Source: Antedon mediterranea (Eukaryota; Echinodermata; Crinoidea; Comatulida; Antedonidae). Taken from it: 64,000 bases of DNA. The number at the start of each line of letters is the position of its first letter. The stretch's first letter is position 1. The stretch lies in NCBI RefSeq assembly GCF_964355755.1, contig NC_092675.1, forward strand, positions 20,844,912 through 20,908,911. The letters run 5' to 3'. The position numbers and the translations under genes were made by a program. Shown here piece by piece: positions 1 through 10,600 of this stretch. The notes under the pieces were generated by a model, which worked only from the letters and a program-made list of their open reading frames with translations, was not told where the DNA came from and searched no databases.

Positions 1-1450
1 GCTTATAGTGCATACACATACGCAGACTCTTAATGCGCTGTACACAAATTAAGAAAGAAAATAGCACAGTATTTAGATAAAATGAAAAAGTTTGTTGAAA
101 AAGAGTAGCAGAGGTTGGAGCTGTCACAGCAAAAGCTCTTTGAAAATTGGTAGATGTTATAGCCTGTGTAGTCATAAGCTGACAGTGACAACCTTGCCCT
201 AATAAGAAATCTAGTAGTAGGCCGGTAAATCTGCACAATCTCAGATAAGTAGCCAGATGTTATATTGTGTTGTGCCATGTATGAAAAGATCAACACATTG
301 TATTCAATTCACTGTTGTGATTCTTTTTATAAATTGGGAAAAACCTTTCAAATCGTCGTGCTAAACACAAATATGAAACTTAGGGTTCCGCTATAATGTC
401 ACTGTTTCAAATTTAAGTTGGTTGAATATCTGAGACAGTTATGGTACGTCTCCAAGGCGGTTATTATTTTGTCTGTCTATCTCAGAATTAAGCATAATTT
501 ATAGATAAGATTAGAAAAAACACAATAACCTATTTAGAGTAGTCCGACAGAAATATATAAACAAGTCTAGAATAATAACAAATTTAATGTTATTGTCTGT
601 GATATAAATTGACCTAAATAATGGTAATAATATAATAAAGGCATAGACCAGTTTGTTGCTAAGTCATTCTTTCTTGCAATTGTAAACACCAATCTTAATT
701 AAGATGTCATATTTTTTTAAGGTACTTTACAGGTCTAAATACTGAGCCGACTGATTAAGGGAATTCCCCAAGAAGCACAATGGATTATAAAAGGAAATCC
801 TTCATATAAATCAATTATTGTTATACAATTTATGAAATACTTATGTTATTATGAGTGCTGGAGTAATATCTCATGGGATATCAATTTTTTTAAACCGATG
901 GAACAGGTGATCCAGGGTATTGTAATAGCTTCAATTGAGAATGATTCCGTGAAGATAGAGAAAGATAGCGGCCTAGCTTTTGCCATAATATCTACAACAT
1001 TAGGACAAACAGGTGGTAATGATGAAGACAAAGCAAGGGCCGATCTCAATGTCCCAGTGAATTATGAAATGAAATATTGGCGAATTGTCAAAGGATAACT
1101 GCCCTAGGATATAAATGACCTATGAAATGGATAAGACATATAGAGAAGTGTAAAAAGCAGAAGAAGAAGAAGTGTTGAAAGCGGAAAATGAATCAACACA
1201 ATAAAAAAATCAAATTCAGTCATAGGTGAGCTAGCTTTAGGTATATTTTGCGGTTTTATGGTACTTTGACACATCATGATTCGAACCTAGGAGCCTGAAA
1301 TTAGCCAGAAAGTAGGTTCTGCACTAGGCGAAAGTACCACTAAATAGAGAGCCACTGATTTGCAACAACCTAAAAATTATACATGGTTCCTTTGTAAAGC
1401 TTTTTAAAGTTTTCCCCGTTATGAGAATTACATCCAAAAATGTTGAATGT
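1..1450. other. AT-rich sequence left of the last recognised exon
   Basis: No VWC closing motif (CC-x-x-C) or other exon was recognised on the minus strand here. An 88-codon plus-strand frame at 832-1098 has no recognisable domain and no supporting splice or promoter signals. A tRNA-like inverted repeat lies near 1263-1333. Confidence 0.4.
1262..1336 (-). repeat. Degenerate tRNA-like sequence with acceptor-like stem
   Basis: On the minus strand GGTACTTT and AAAGTACC can pair at the ends of a roughly 75-nt segment that contains a B-box-like GGTTCGAATC. The D-arm and T-stem do not pair well, so this is more likely a decayed tRNA pseudogene or tRNA-derived SINE than a working tRNA. Confidence 0.3.
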
Positions 1451-1451
1451 A

Positions 1452-1605
1452 TAAAGTTTAGTTCCCACTAGGACGCAACGCAAGGAAGCAGGCGCAAGTT
1501 GACCAATTAAATGTGACTATTCAAATAATCCATCCCTTGAGATTGGTCAAATCAGTTTGCTTTGCAATACGTCCTTGCGTTGCGTCCTAGTGGGAACCAA
1601 GCTTA
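1452..1605. mobile_element. Palindromic MITE family B, copy 1
   Basis: The ends are long inverted repeats, with GTTCCCACTAGGACGCAACG at the left and its near-exact complement at the right, ending in AAGCTTA. No coding capacity. Related copies are at 8841-8980, 40141-40245, 41152-41304 and 56961-57146. Confidence 0.75.
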
Positions 1606-2040
1606 ATACAGAATCCAAAGTCATCACCTAGACCAATAGACAAAATTGTGTCCGATGACTTGACAAAAATTGCCAAAGTCAAACTTAACGTATATGAATA
1701 GTACCTTCATATGACATCATAAAGGACAAAGGTTGTCGCAAGCTCATTAATGTTGTCTAGCACTTTAAATCTGATTCTACTTACCGTTGAAATATTATGT
1801 TCTAGGAACATACATTTCTACTCTAAGCATGGGCATGTAGTCAACTGTAGTTTAATAACAATATTTTTTGTACATCATGTACAATTTCTAATACGGGAAG
1901 TAATACAAACAAAATTAAATTAAAAAGATGAATTGATTAACATAGCATATTCATTAACATCATTAATTTGAACATTATATATTCCACAAATTGATTCTTG
2001 GGAAATATCGTTTCCCTATCATGTTAACACAGTTAATTAC

Positions 2041-2174
2041 CTGCAGACACGATACTGGCGGACAATCTGCGATATAACACTGCGTTGTCCCGTCGGTACA
2101 TTTACATAGAGCACATTTGGCAGGACTCCAGGATTGCCCATGACGGTACTGTTGACTCTGATATGCACATTGTC
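2041..2174 (-). CDS. VWC-domain exon (first part of module C)
   Basis: The exon is 134 bases, starts in phase 1 continuation (completing the split codon from the 2.7-kb exon) and ends in phase 0 at GTAATT (2040-2035). It encodes QCAYQSQQYRHG, then SWSPAKCALCKC, then three further single cysteines: seven of the ten VWC cysteines. The closing CC-x-x-C half must lie in another exon. None was recognised between 1 and 2040, so the gene most likely continues beyond the left edge. The intron to the previous exon is only about 0.49 kb. Confidence 0.85.
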
Positions 2175-2661
2175 CTAAAAAAAAATGTAGTGAAAAAAAA
2201 AAACAATGATGAATCATTAATTCTGACAATTGTAAATGTTCCTTGTCAAATTTAATAAACGTTAAATGAGTTTTTCCGCTTTTTAGAATTATTTTTTTTA
2301 CCATTGACATGTACAGTAATAGCCAATGTGCAATAACACATTATAAGTCATTTCCCACAGTGTAAAAACATTTGGTTTTATACAAAGAGTTATTTTTCAT
2401 CTGATTTAATTAATATATAAATCAAGAGTGTTACTTCAATGCAAGTTGCGAGTTGATTAATTTTAACAGTTTGGTATGTAGTTGTTTATTTTTGAAGGAC
2501 TCTATCTACAATGTTATGTCTATGACTTGAAAAATAGTGTACAGTATTAGGCGAATTCAGGCAGAGGAAAAATGGAGTTTGGTCAAACTAAGCTAATATA
2601 ACATATTTGGTTCACCAGCATTAATATTCTAATGGTAAATTAAAATTTAATAACCACTTAC

Positions 2662-2821
2662 TTCCGACTTTCACACACTGGGGGCAGCATTCACCATGTA
2701 CATTTTGCATTACCTCGTCAGCGTTGCACTGAATGTTGGGGCATGTTGAATTTATACATTCTACGACTCCATTTGTACAATAACACGTTGCACAAGGGGT
2801 AGGGCTCCACTGAGAATTATC
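2662..2821 (-). CDS. VWC-domain exon (body of module B)
   Basis: The exon is 160 bases, begins in phase 0 after a long T-rich tract and GCAG, and ends in phase 1 before GTAAGT (2661-2656). It encodes SQWSPTPCATCYC, followed by VVECINSTC, then a single Cys and the closing GECCPQC. With GSCQYNG from the 7.5-kb exon, this gives the ten cysteines expected of a complete VWC module. The WSPTPC block and CC-x-x-C ending are diagnostic. The mature region is presumably secreted and disulphide-bonded. Confidence 0.88.
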
Positions 2822-2848
2822 CTGCAAAAAAAAAAATTTATGTAATAC

Positions 2849-2960
2849 AGTAGAACCTCTATTAAGGGGACACCTTCAGGACCAACAAAGTGTCCCTTTA
2901 TTAGGAATGTCCCCTGATTTGGGGTTTGGCCGTAGTGTTATTAAATACATGAAAGTGGAG
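2849..2960 (+). repeat. GGGGACACC dispersed repeat (family C), copy 1
   Basis: The copy begins TACAGTAGAACC, then has AAGGGGACACCTTC, AAGTGTCCC and a GTAGTGTTA segment. The same order of motifs recurs near 23765, 25768, 52350 and 57147, which marks it as a dispersed repeat with internal self-complementarity. The class is unknown. Confidence 0.6.
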
Positions 2961-3837
2961 GGTAGACTATTCTGATGTAGATGTATGAACATGGTAGAGC
3001 TTCATCATTTCAACCTACAATAATGTGAATGAAAAAAATCCTTTAATGATCCCCAATATACAGTAATTGGAAATGAGGAAATGCAGTTAGCCCATCCCAT
3101 TAATTCTCTTTTCCCTCTCTCCACCCTAACCCTGAGCCCACTATAAAATATGTTGCTAATTTTTGTGTAAATTTTAATTATTTACAGTTCAAAATACTTT
3201 GAACTTTTAGTCATTGGTACTCCTGTCCTTTTCATTTATAAAATTTAAACCATAAGGTGATAATATGGATAACAGCATGAGACTAAAATGGTGTATGCTT
3301 ATAGTTGCTAAAGTCTCTGGTATGGTCTTGCAGAAGAGCACATATACAATTTATAAAATTATTATCAATTTTGCAATAAAATAATGTTTTTGTTTAAATT
3401 TCCAGTATATTTGAACTCAAGTCAGTAAATCATCCTCTTACCTATGAAAAGAAACATATTATTTAAACAACACTTATATTTCCAGATGTGGGACAGCAAA
3501 TTTATTGAGCCAATGGGATACACTCTTGTAAAGTTATGACAAAGTGTTGAGAAGTCTGATACCAATTGTTTAAATTTATGGAATAATAAAATAGGTTTCA
3601 CACCTTTCTATAAAAAATATGATGTTGTTCCTGTTTATTTTGACAGGTTAACATTCGTTCAGGTATTATAATCCACATTATCAGGAAATAAGGAGTTACA
3701 GTATCAACCTATCACAAGCTGTACCGCAACCGGCGTTCTATAAGGTGTTCGTAAGTAGGCTAGTATAGCATGTACAACGTACACAAGGCTAACACTCAGC
3801 GTATCTTTTCTCACACGTCGTAACGTTCTCACGTTAC

Positions 3838-4015
3838 GAAAGAAAATGATGACGGTGGTACGTTGGTACGTTCCCACATGAGGGCGTGGTTGCGGACGGG
3901 TCCATTATAATACAGGGGTGTTCCAGGAACTTTTCACTTTCGTATCTAAGCCCTCCCTCTGGAGAGCACGGGCTATTGTCGGTTTATACAGGTAAGCTAG
4001 GCACGATATAGACAA
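3838..4015 (+). repeat. Dispersed repeat family D, copy 1
   Basis: A 180-bp repeat ends in GGCTATTGTCGGTTTATAC followed by AGGTAAGCTAGGCACGA. It matches segments at 24236-24425 and 31421-31598 along their length. No coding potential. Confidence 0.6.
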
Positions 4016-5484
4016 GGAGTTCCTTCCCTTCAATATAAAATAGCTAAGCTGTAAAACCAATCTCTATAATAATCCCACTGTTTGGCCACTAGGATGTCCT
4101 GAATGTCTTTCATTCCCGTAATCATTCCTATCTATTTAGTGGGCTGGTAAAGTTTGCAGGGTACAGATCAGTCCTTTGGGTCTGTGTAGTAAGAATTTTA
4201 TGGGTGCCAACAGCATGATCCTATGGGACTTTCTAAACTGAGAAAGACCCTGGTCCAACATGTGATTTTCTTATATATAAACGCCTTTAAAAACATGTCT
4301 TAATATTGTTTTCCCAATATACTACTTTACTAGATTTTCCGTATCTAAAACATATGGTTGTTTCCCATGTACAGTTCCTTTTTACGGGATATTCCCTCTT
4401 TATTAAATGGTTCTCCCTATACAGTACTGCGTGTTCCTCCATCCCCTTAAAACATATTCTCTTCTTATCCTTATGGGATCTGAATCCATCTCTCTAACAA
4501 GCTTTTATAGGTTCCCTGTTCCAAATTCTTTCCCATGACACACGCAACAAAACCTACCTTTTCTTCATATAATACAGTAGATATACTAAAGAGTCGGCAA
4601 TTATTAGATTTAACTGATTACAGTAGATCTACAGATAAGTCATTTCTGTAACACAATATCCATATTATTACAATCCAAAAATTGAGACTGAAGAATATAA
4701 TTAAATTAAATGTCAGATAGAAAAGTGACACAAAATAATCAAATAAATTGATGAATACTGCTAGCTTTCACTCATATGATAACATCAATATTCAACGAAA
4801 GAACAGACCTTCTTTCTTTAGGGACAAACTTCTGCAAACAAAATAAACGGTGACCATACAAGTACATATTCAGCTTTAGACAAATAAAAGCATTTATTAG
4901 ATATAAGTTGACAACTATCTGATTACATACATATCTAAGTACTCTTGGTATTTAGGGTAAGCACTGGTGCATGTAGTTTATCATTACATATCATCAGTGT
5001 AAAGATTTAAAGCATTTACTGATGCAAGTAAATACTTGGTTTCTGTCCCTTTAAATTAATTATTTTTTTAAACTCTGGCAGTCAGACAGAATGTCACTGA
5101 GAATGGATGTATGCTGATTGAAAACCATGGACATATAATTATAGGTCAATTTGAAAACGTTCATCAACTTTAAGCTAGGAATGCCTGTGCATTATTATAC
5201 AATAGCGAGCTTTCGTTGTAGTACGGAAGTAGTTCAGTACGGTAATTCGAACCGAAATGTGATCCACGCATGCGCAAAAATTCGAGACTCACCGTAGCGC
5301 TAAATTTGAGAACGGTAGTGAGAAGAAATAGCGTCCTGTCTGAAACGTACATTCAGCTGTGTATTTATGGAGAACACGATGGAAGTAGTATCGTCAAGAG
5401 TAAAGCAGTTTCAGTCGTTATTTTAACTTATTGTAATCAAACATAGACTACTAGGCTATAGCATATTAAATGAATGTTCATTAA

Positions 5485-5600
5485 TGTCAAGTTTCAAGTT
5501 TATTGTTTCACACAATACAATACAATTATAATACAGAAACATAAATTAATAATTTATTGTGTGAGGAGGACGCACGGCTTTAAGTTTGGTCTTCCAGATA
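5485..5600 (-). repeat. Possible LINE 3' tail nested in the Harbinger remnant
   Basis: On the minus strand the sequence ends in a GTGTGAAACAATAAACTTG-type tail followed by AAACTTGACAT. It resembles the polyadenylated 3' ends of animal LINEs. No coding sequence remains, so the call is tentative. Confidence 0.3.
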
Positions 5601-5745
5601 AGTAGCCTAAATAATATTTAATTATTTAATTTAAGCATTACTTACTAACTAAAAATGTAGTACTCTAGATCAATGATGCCAAATATAAAATAAAAAAATT
5701 GGCTTAGAGATTCGGCCTAGGCCTAGCCTGAAATAGGCCTAGTAG

Positions 5746-5988
5746 CCTGAAATAGCTGTTGCATTCATCATCGTTGAATTTATCTAAGTTGAATTGTTGA
5801 TATTGATCACTTTTATACTGAAAATCAGGATTGCTTGGAGAATTCATACTATACAACATAATGAATTCTTCCTCATCTAGAACATCTGAAATATAGGCAG
5901 CAACAAGAGCATCTCGTATGTAGCCTGTGGGTTCGCCATGTTGTGAGCTGCTGAAAGCCGAGTCAACTGATGATGATACCTGATCGCA
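5746..5988 (-). pseudogene. Harbinger-type transposase N-terminal fragment
   Basis: An open frame of 81 codons without an obvious start Met reads through YIRDALVAAYISDVLD, then EEEFIMLYSMNSPSNPDF, then FNLDKFNDDEC and SYFR. The pattern EEF-x3-Y ... NPDF ... F-L-D ... D-x-EC-x3-FR resembles the N-terminal region I know from HARBI1-like transposases of marine invertebrates. The match ends abruptly at TTTCAGG, after which AGGCCTA-type repeats begin. The DDE nuclease core is absent, so this is a non-functional remnant inside the TIR-bounded element. Confidence 0.6.
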
Positions 5989-7133
5989 CTATGACGTCGG
6001 CCACATGTTCCCCCGTCGCAAGAACAAAACGAAACAGTAACAGACATGACGGGAGCCTAGTAAATGAGTACGGTCACGGTTGGTTAAACCGGCCGTACTG
6101 CACGTTTACCGTCCCGTTACGAAAGCTCGCTATTACTTTTTTACTCAGACTCAGACAGATATTATTTGTGGAAAAGTTTCATCAGACTATAATAATGAAT
6201 ATATGAACAAGATTTTTTTCTGTAATTAACGAAAAAGGATTTAGCTAGAATTACAGTACAACAGTATAATTTATAATAATAAGTATAATCTCATGCTCTA
6301 GTATAATTCAACTACCTACTGTAGAGGAATTTAGGTGAAATTATGACAGAGGACTTTTGTAAATGCATTAGAATCAGAGTATATCACATCCCCTAACTGT
6401 CGCCAAATTTTGTACTCAGGCCTACAAGAACTAGAATATCACGGTAATTATTTTTCAGATGTAGTGCGTGGCCAGTATCGGCTAAAAAGGGTTCATGTAA
6501 CTTTTTTTTATATTTAAGGAATCCATATTTCAATTTTAATTATTTCAGAGAGTGTATACTCTCACCAAAAATCCAAACTTGTAATATATTCTATGATATA
6601 ATAGCCTATGGTCAAGTCTTTCATCCACTCATAGAACTAACCTTCTCACAAAGGGTCAACTAGTACAAGGAGACTGTGGTGAACCTGAAATGAACCACCA
6701 TCAGCAAAAAGGTGTGTATACAGTATTAATGGATATAAAATGTCAGTCTCAATGGTCTGATGATTTCTAAAGGCTTTTAGCTTGTTATTCAGGTGTGACC
6801 CACTTTTTGTACATCTTTACCAAGAGTTACAGGCTTTGATGGGACCGACATAAAGAATGTTTAAGTAAATGAGTCACAATCATTTATATTAATGTGAAAA
6901 ATATTCCATTCAATACTATATGTTGTATAATATATTCTTTGAAAATGAAATTTTATTGGCACTCATCAAAGATATTTATAGCATCTAGGGAAATTGGAAT
7001 CAGAATAAATTTGTGTTGGTATTGTATGGCCATACCACATTGAAACACCATCAGATCAAATTATGGTAACATTGTGCCAGGAACGTATATAGGAGACCGA
7101 CTGAGACCAATAATTGCGATATGGTGTAAAGTA

Positions 7134-7199
7134 AAGCCATGTCTACACTATCAAACTTTATGTGACAAAAAATGTGTTTGATAGTATAGACAGAGCTTA
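7134..7199. mobile_element. Hairpin MITE family A, copy 1 (short)
   Basis: A perfect-arm mini-hairpin: GTCTACACTATCAAAC on the left is mirrored by GTTTGATAGTATAGAC on the right, with AGAGCTTA at the right edge. The internal ATATGGTAGTGATATG block of other copies is deleted. Confidence 0.75.
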
Positions 7200-7239
7200 G
7201 GGATTATTTGAATAGCATGTAAAGAGATCTGCCATATTA

Positions 7240-7375
7240 TTGCTTGTATCCTTAGACAAAATACATTACTCTTACTGTCTTGTCCTTCGGATAGGACATA
7301 AAGCTGCTGGTTTCATGTACATAATTGCTCATTTGCACAACAAACTTTGTACATTATTCAAAAGGTGAGGGAATT
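7240..7375 (+). repeat. SINE-like repeat, copy 1
   Basis: The segment TATCCTTAGACAAAATAC, then CTTACTGTCTTG, then TCCTTCGGATAGGACATAAA and GTTTCATGTAC recalls the CCTTGGGCAAG and GGATGGGAC-AAAGCC segments seen in widespread animal SINEs. It aligns in the same orientation with a segment at 57325-57455. No B-box was found. Confidence 0.45.
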
Positions 7376-7512
7376 TTCTCATGGTGTGTTGATTATATGG
7401 TACCTGTACTAACAGAACAGTCTTGTACTGAAGAAGTCACTAATATAAAGGTAGTAAACAGATTTAGAATTCAACTGAATGCTTCAAATACAATACTGCA
7501 TCCAAAACTTAC

Positions 7513-7602
7513 CCCGATTATTTCTCCATTATATTGACATGACCCTGAGTTCGAAGCACATTCTGGACAGCAATTGTTCGGTGCTATTCTAAGTTTCTCC
7601 CC
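7513..7602 (-). CDS. VWC-domain exon (end of module A, start of module B)
   Basis: The exon has 30 codons in phase 0, lies after an acceptor ending TTTTTAG, and ends at a GTAAGT donor (7512-7507). It joins in frame to the 13.5-kb exon. The peptide has the VWC closing motif NNCCPEC, a short linker, and then GSCQYNGEI, which is the usual start of the next VWC module (C-x-Y-x-G). The gene therefore splits each module between its first cysteine and the W..CxxCxC block. The following intron is about 4.7 kb and contains a PIF/Harbinger-like element and other repeats. Confidence 0.85.
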
Positions 7603-7917
7603 CTAAAAAGTAAAATGAAACAATATATTGTGAGAACAATGGTTAAATAATTAATAATAACTACTAATAGAATTATTCATTAGCTCGACAAAAATAGTGT
7701 AACATTCTGTATTTATATAAAGGCTATTTAGATCCAACAATGAGGAATCCAGAGCAACAATAGAGATGAAGACACCCACCAATTCAGTATGTTAACACGA
7801 TTTGTCGAAATGCACAAAATGGTCTAAAACGTCTCCAAATGCGATTTGAAGCTATTATAAGCACTTTGGTGTTTTTGTGTGAAAAGTTGTATCTATAGAT
7901 CAATCAAAATAATTGTT

Positions 7918-8131
7918 GTATTCGATTGGGAACTTTCGTTGTCAACGTAAAGATTCGTTGAGTACTTTTTGTATTCAAATTGTAAATTTGTGCTCAACAG
8001 AAAGTTATTCGAATAGAAAACGTTGACAACGAAAGATTTTTCGTTAAGAACAATCTCAACGCTCAAAATACTCCGTTAAAGAGTACTCAACGGAAAAACT
8101 GTACTCAACGGTGAAAGTCTTAATCGAATAC
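7918..8131. mobile_element. Palindromic MITE (GTATTCGATT ends)
   Basis: The left end GTATTCGATTGGGAACTTTC is mirrored at the right by GAAAGTCTTAATCGAATAC. Inside, ACTTTCGTTGTCAACG is complementary to CGTTGACAACGAAAG. The 214-bp segment is therefore a folded palindrome with no coding capacity. Only one copy was seen in the window. Confidence 0.6.
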
Positions 8132-8211
8132 GACAAATGTGTATGTTCCTGTCATTATACAGAATTGGCCCTCTAGAGGTCAATCTGTTTAATGACACAT
8201 TTCTCATTCTT

Positions 8212-8260
8212 CTGAAGAAGCTGTCCGATTAGTACAGCGAAACTGTCAAGCAGGTTAGTT
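8212..8260 (+). ncRNA. Hammerhead-ribozyme-like core, probably degenerate
   Basis: The order CTGAAGA, a 5-bp stem (GCTGT ... ACAGC around a 9-nt loop), then GAAA matches the CUGANGA-stem II-GAAA core of hammerhead ribozymes. These are known in Penelope-like and other retroelements. There is one extra A between CUGAAGA and stem II. Stem III (CTG-TCAAG-CAG) needs a bulge and stem I arms are not evident. Activity is doubtful; it may be a fossil retroelement 3' end. Confidence 0.3.
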
Positions 8261-8840
8261 TTGCTAATTGTTAGTTTTTTCAAAAAGAATAATAAATTTA
8301 TGAATATAATAATATAAATCTAAAAACTTCTTGTTTTATTAAAGATGTATGACTTCCACGTTGCAATTTTTCATGTTCAAACTCAAAATAGCATCAATAT
8401 GAAATGTGAAATTGCCATTAAAAATTGTGGTGAATTTAAAATAGTAAAGCAACCATTTACATGAACTAAATTTATTTAGAAAGTTTTCAGAATTTCTCAA
8501 TATTCTGTATCTGATTTGAGAAGTATAGTACTTAGCATTATTTATACTCTATATAATTTTAATTTGCTATCCCTAGTTAATAAAAATATAACTAGGTCTA
8601 CTGTACATTTTCAGGGAGGGTGAATGTACAGTTAGGACTACTCTACAGGGAGGGTGAATACTCTAACATAGGCCTACATCGGGGAATGGAAATTAATGTT
8701 GCGATACGGTACAAAAAAACACTATCAGTAGCAGATACACTTTTCCCTAGGTCAAATATAGGTCAAAAAGTAATGTGGAAGTCTCCTGCTCAAGTACATA
8801 GACTTAGTAGTTATATATTATTACCTCAAAACCATCTTTT

Positions 8841-8980
8841 TAAGTATAGTTTACACTAGGACACAATGCAAAGATGTACAGGTACATGCAATGTAAGTAA
8901 TTTGACCAATCACATGTGAGAAATCTTCAAAACTAAAGCTGATTTGCATTTCAATCAAGCCAGGTGTCCTCAATATAGTG
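8841..8980. mobile_element. MITE family B, degenerate copy
   Basis: TTACACTAGGACACAATGCA and TTGACCAATCACATG correspond to the family B left arm and inner TTGACCAATCACAAG block. The right arm is badly decayed (AGGTGTCCT). Confidence 0.45.
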
Positions 8981-10540
8981 ATATGCCTGGATCCTTAGTG
9001 ATTTTATAGCTTTTTTTAATAACAAATTGATTTTTATAGGATAAAATATTTAATTAGTTTGATCTAATAATTACAAAAAAACATTTGTTTTATTAGAATA
9101 ATAAGAGTTATTTCTCTAATAAACTTTTATTGGCAAGACTAGTATGGATAATTAGTTTTAGGATATACTGTACATGGATATTTACTAGTACTGTAAACTA
9201 TTCAACATTATGCCATTAACTTATTACCTAATTCTTTAACCATAACACAAGAATTCAATTGATGCATTTCGGAAAGGTTCATTGTAGGGCCACCCATTGC
9301 ATATCACATTATCCCTCATAAATCATACTACTCTATAGATATTTTCCATTACAACATTCAACACTGTTTTTTCTATACAATATTTTGACAGCATTTTATG
9401 TAAGGATAAATTAATTTTTCTGGTTTATTTAATTAATCCGCGCTTTCAACGAATGGTAAAAACCAGGCCATTCAAAAAGGTGGTAGTGATTTATTATCCT
9501 TTTTTCTGATGAATATTTTTTTTTTTTGCCTAATTTTCTATTAAATTATTATGTTAAAATGAATAAACGCAGTGAACATAAAAAAGTGGCGTTCAGCCTG
9601 CCATGTTTTACTAAGTTGGCCATGCAATAGAACCATTGATTAGAACTTCATGCAATAGAACTAAACAACCAATAGCATGGGATAAAAGATTAACCAATCA
9701 AATGACAAGGATACACTAGGTATGTTTAGCAGACTAGGAATGGAAATACAGGAAACCATACATATGAAAAGGATACAATAGCCAATGTATGACCTTTGAG
9801 AATTGTTTATATTCCAAATAAGGATTGAAGATACAAAAGATTCACCTAGATCTGTAGTGAAAACATGTCAAAGGTATTAGGGCATATTATACATATATGT
9901 ACACATACTAGAAAATATAACTGTCAGGTACTTCATGGCTTATTTTGAATTTGACAATCAGTAAAGCTATGAGTATAAAGCTATGCATCACTCAAAGATT
10001 AACAACTCTTGTAAATTTCCAAAGATATTTAGCGATTCTCACTCAATAAACATCACATTAACCAAAGATGGAAATGATAAAAGCATACTGGGGTATCGTT
10101 TGATTTTCCAGAAGCTATACAGTATGTAACAATTTAGTTTTAATACAAAACAAATATAAATCAAGGCTTTAAAAGGTTAAAATAAAACTGCTAAAAATAA
10201 ATATAAATGTATTTTACGGATGTGTATCATTCAATTTACATAGCTTGGATTACGAACTGACATTACATAAAAAAAACATTTTGATTGTACCAAACACATG
10301 TTTAACATGTGTACATCATCACTATTAACATTGCTGACTTTCATTGAATCTCACCAGTGTATTAAGTACTTTACCATTCCATACATAAAATCTTAATTAA
10401 ACATTGAACTTAAAAAAATAAGTTAGTTTCACATCTTTTTTTATGGCTTTTTTAATCCTAAAAAATTTCTATATTCGGTTAAAAAATTTGTTGAATTTTC
10501 GATTAAAAAAAAGCGCTCTGAAGTGTGCAAATATTGGCCG

Positions 10541-10600
10541 TCAAGTTGAGTGGCCGAGTGGTTAATGGAAGGGCATGAGAATTGGCCTACAGTATGTCCA
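10541..10600 (+). repeat. tRNA-derived SINE head fragment
   Basis: GAGTGGCCGAGTGGTTAATG is a near-match to the A-box region of Ser/Leu-type tRNAs. No B-box follows at the expected distance, so this is a fragment, not a tRNA gene. Confidence 0.3.

Larger units (their letters stand above)
5201..6134. mobile_element. PIF/Harbinger-like DNA transposon remnant with TIRs
   Basis: The left end and the reverse complement of the right end share AATAGCGAGCTTTCGT exactly. They stay alignable without gaps to about 42 bp, including a shared CAGTACGG near positions 35-42. The interior holds a minus-strand fragment resembling a PIF/Harbinger transposase N-terminus (5746-5988). At 934 bp it is far shorter than an autonomous element. 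A clean 3-bp target duplication could not be fixed: the flanks read TAC on the left and ACT on the right. Confidence 0.65.

Noticed and set aside
832-1098. 88-codon plus-strand frame and its 66-codon minus-strand shadow as a gene
   Set aside because: No recognisable domain, no supporting start context or splice sites, and both strands are open over the same bases.
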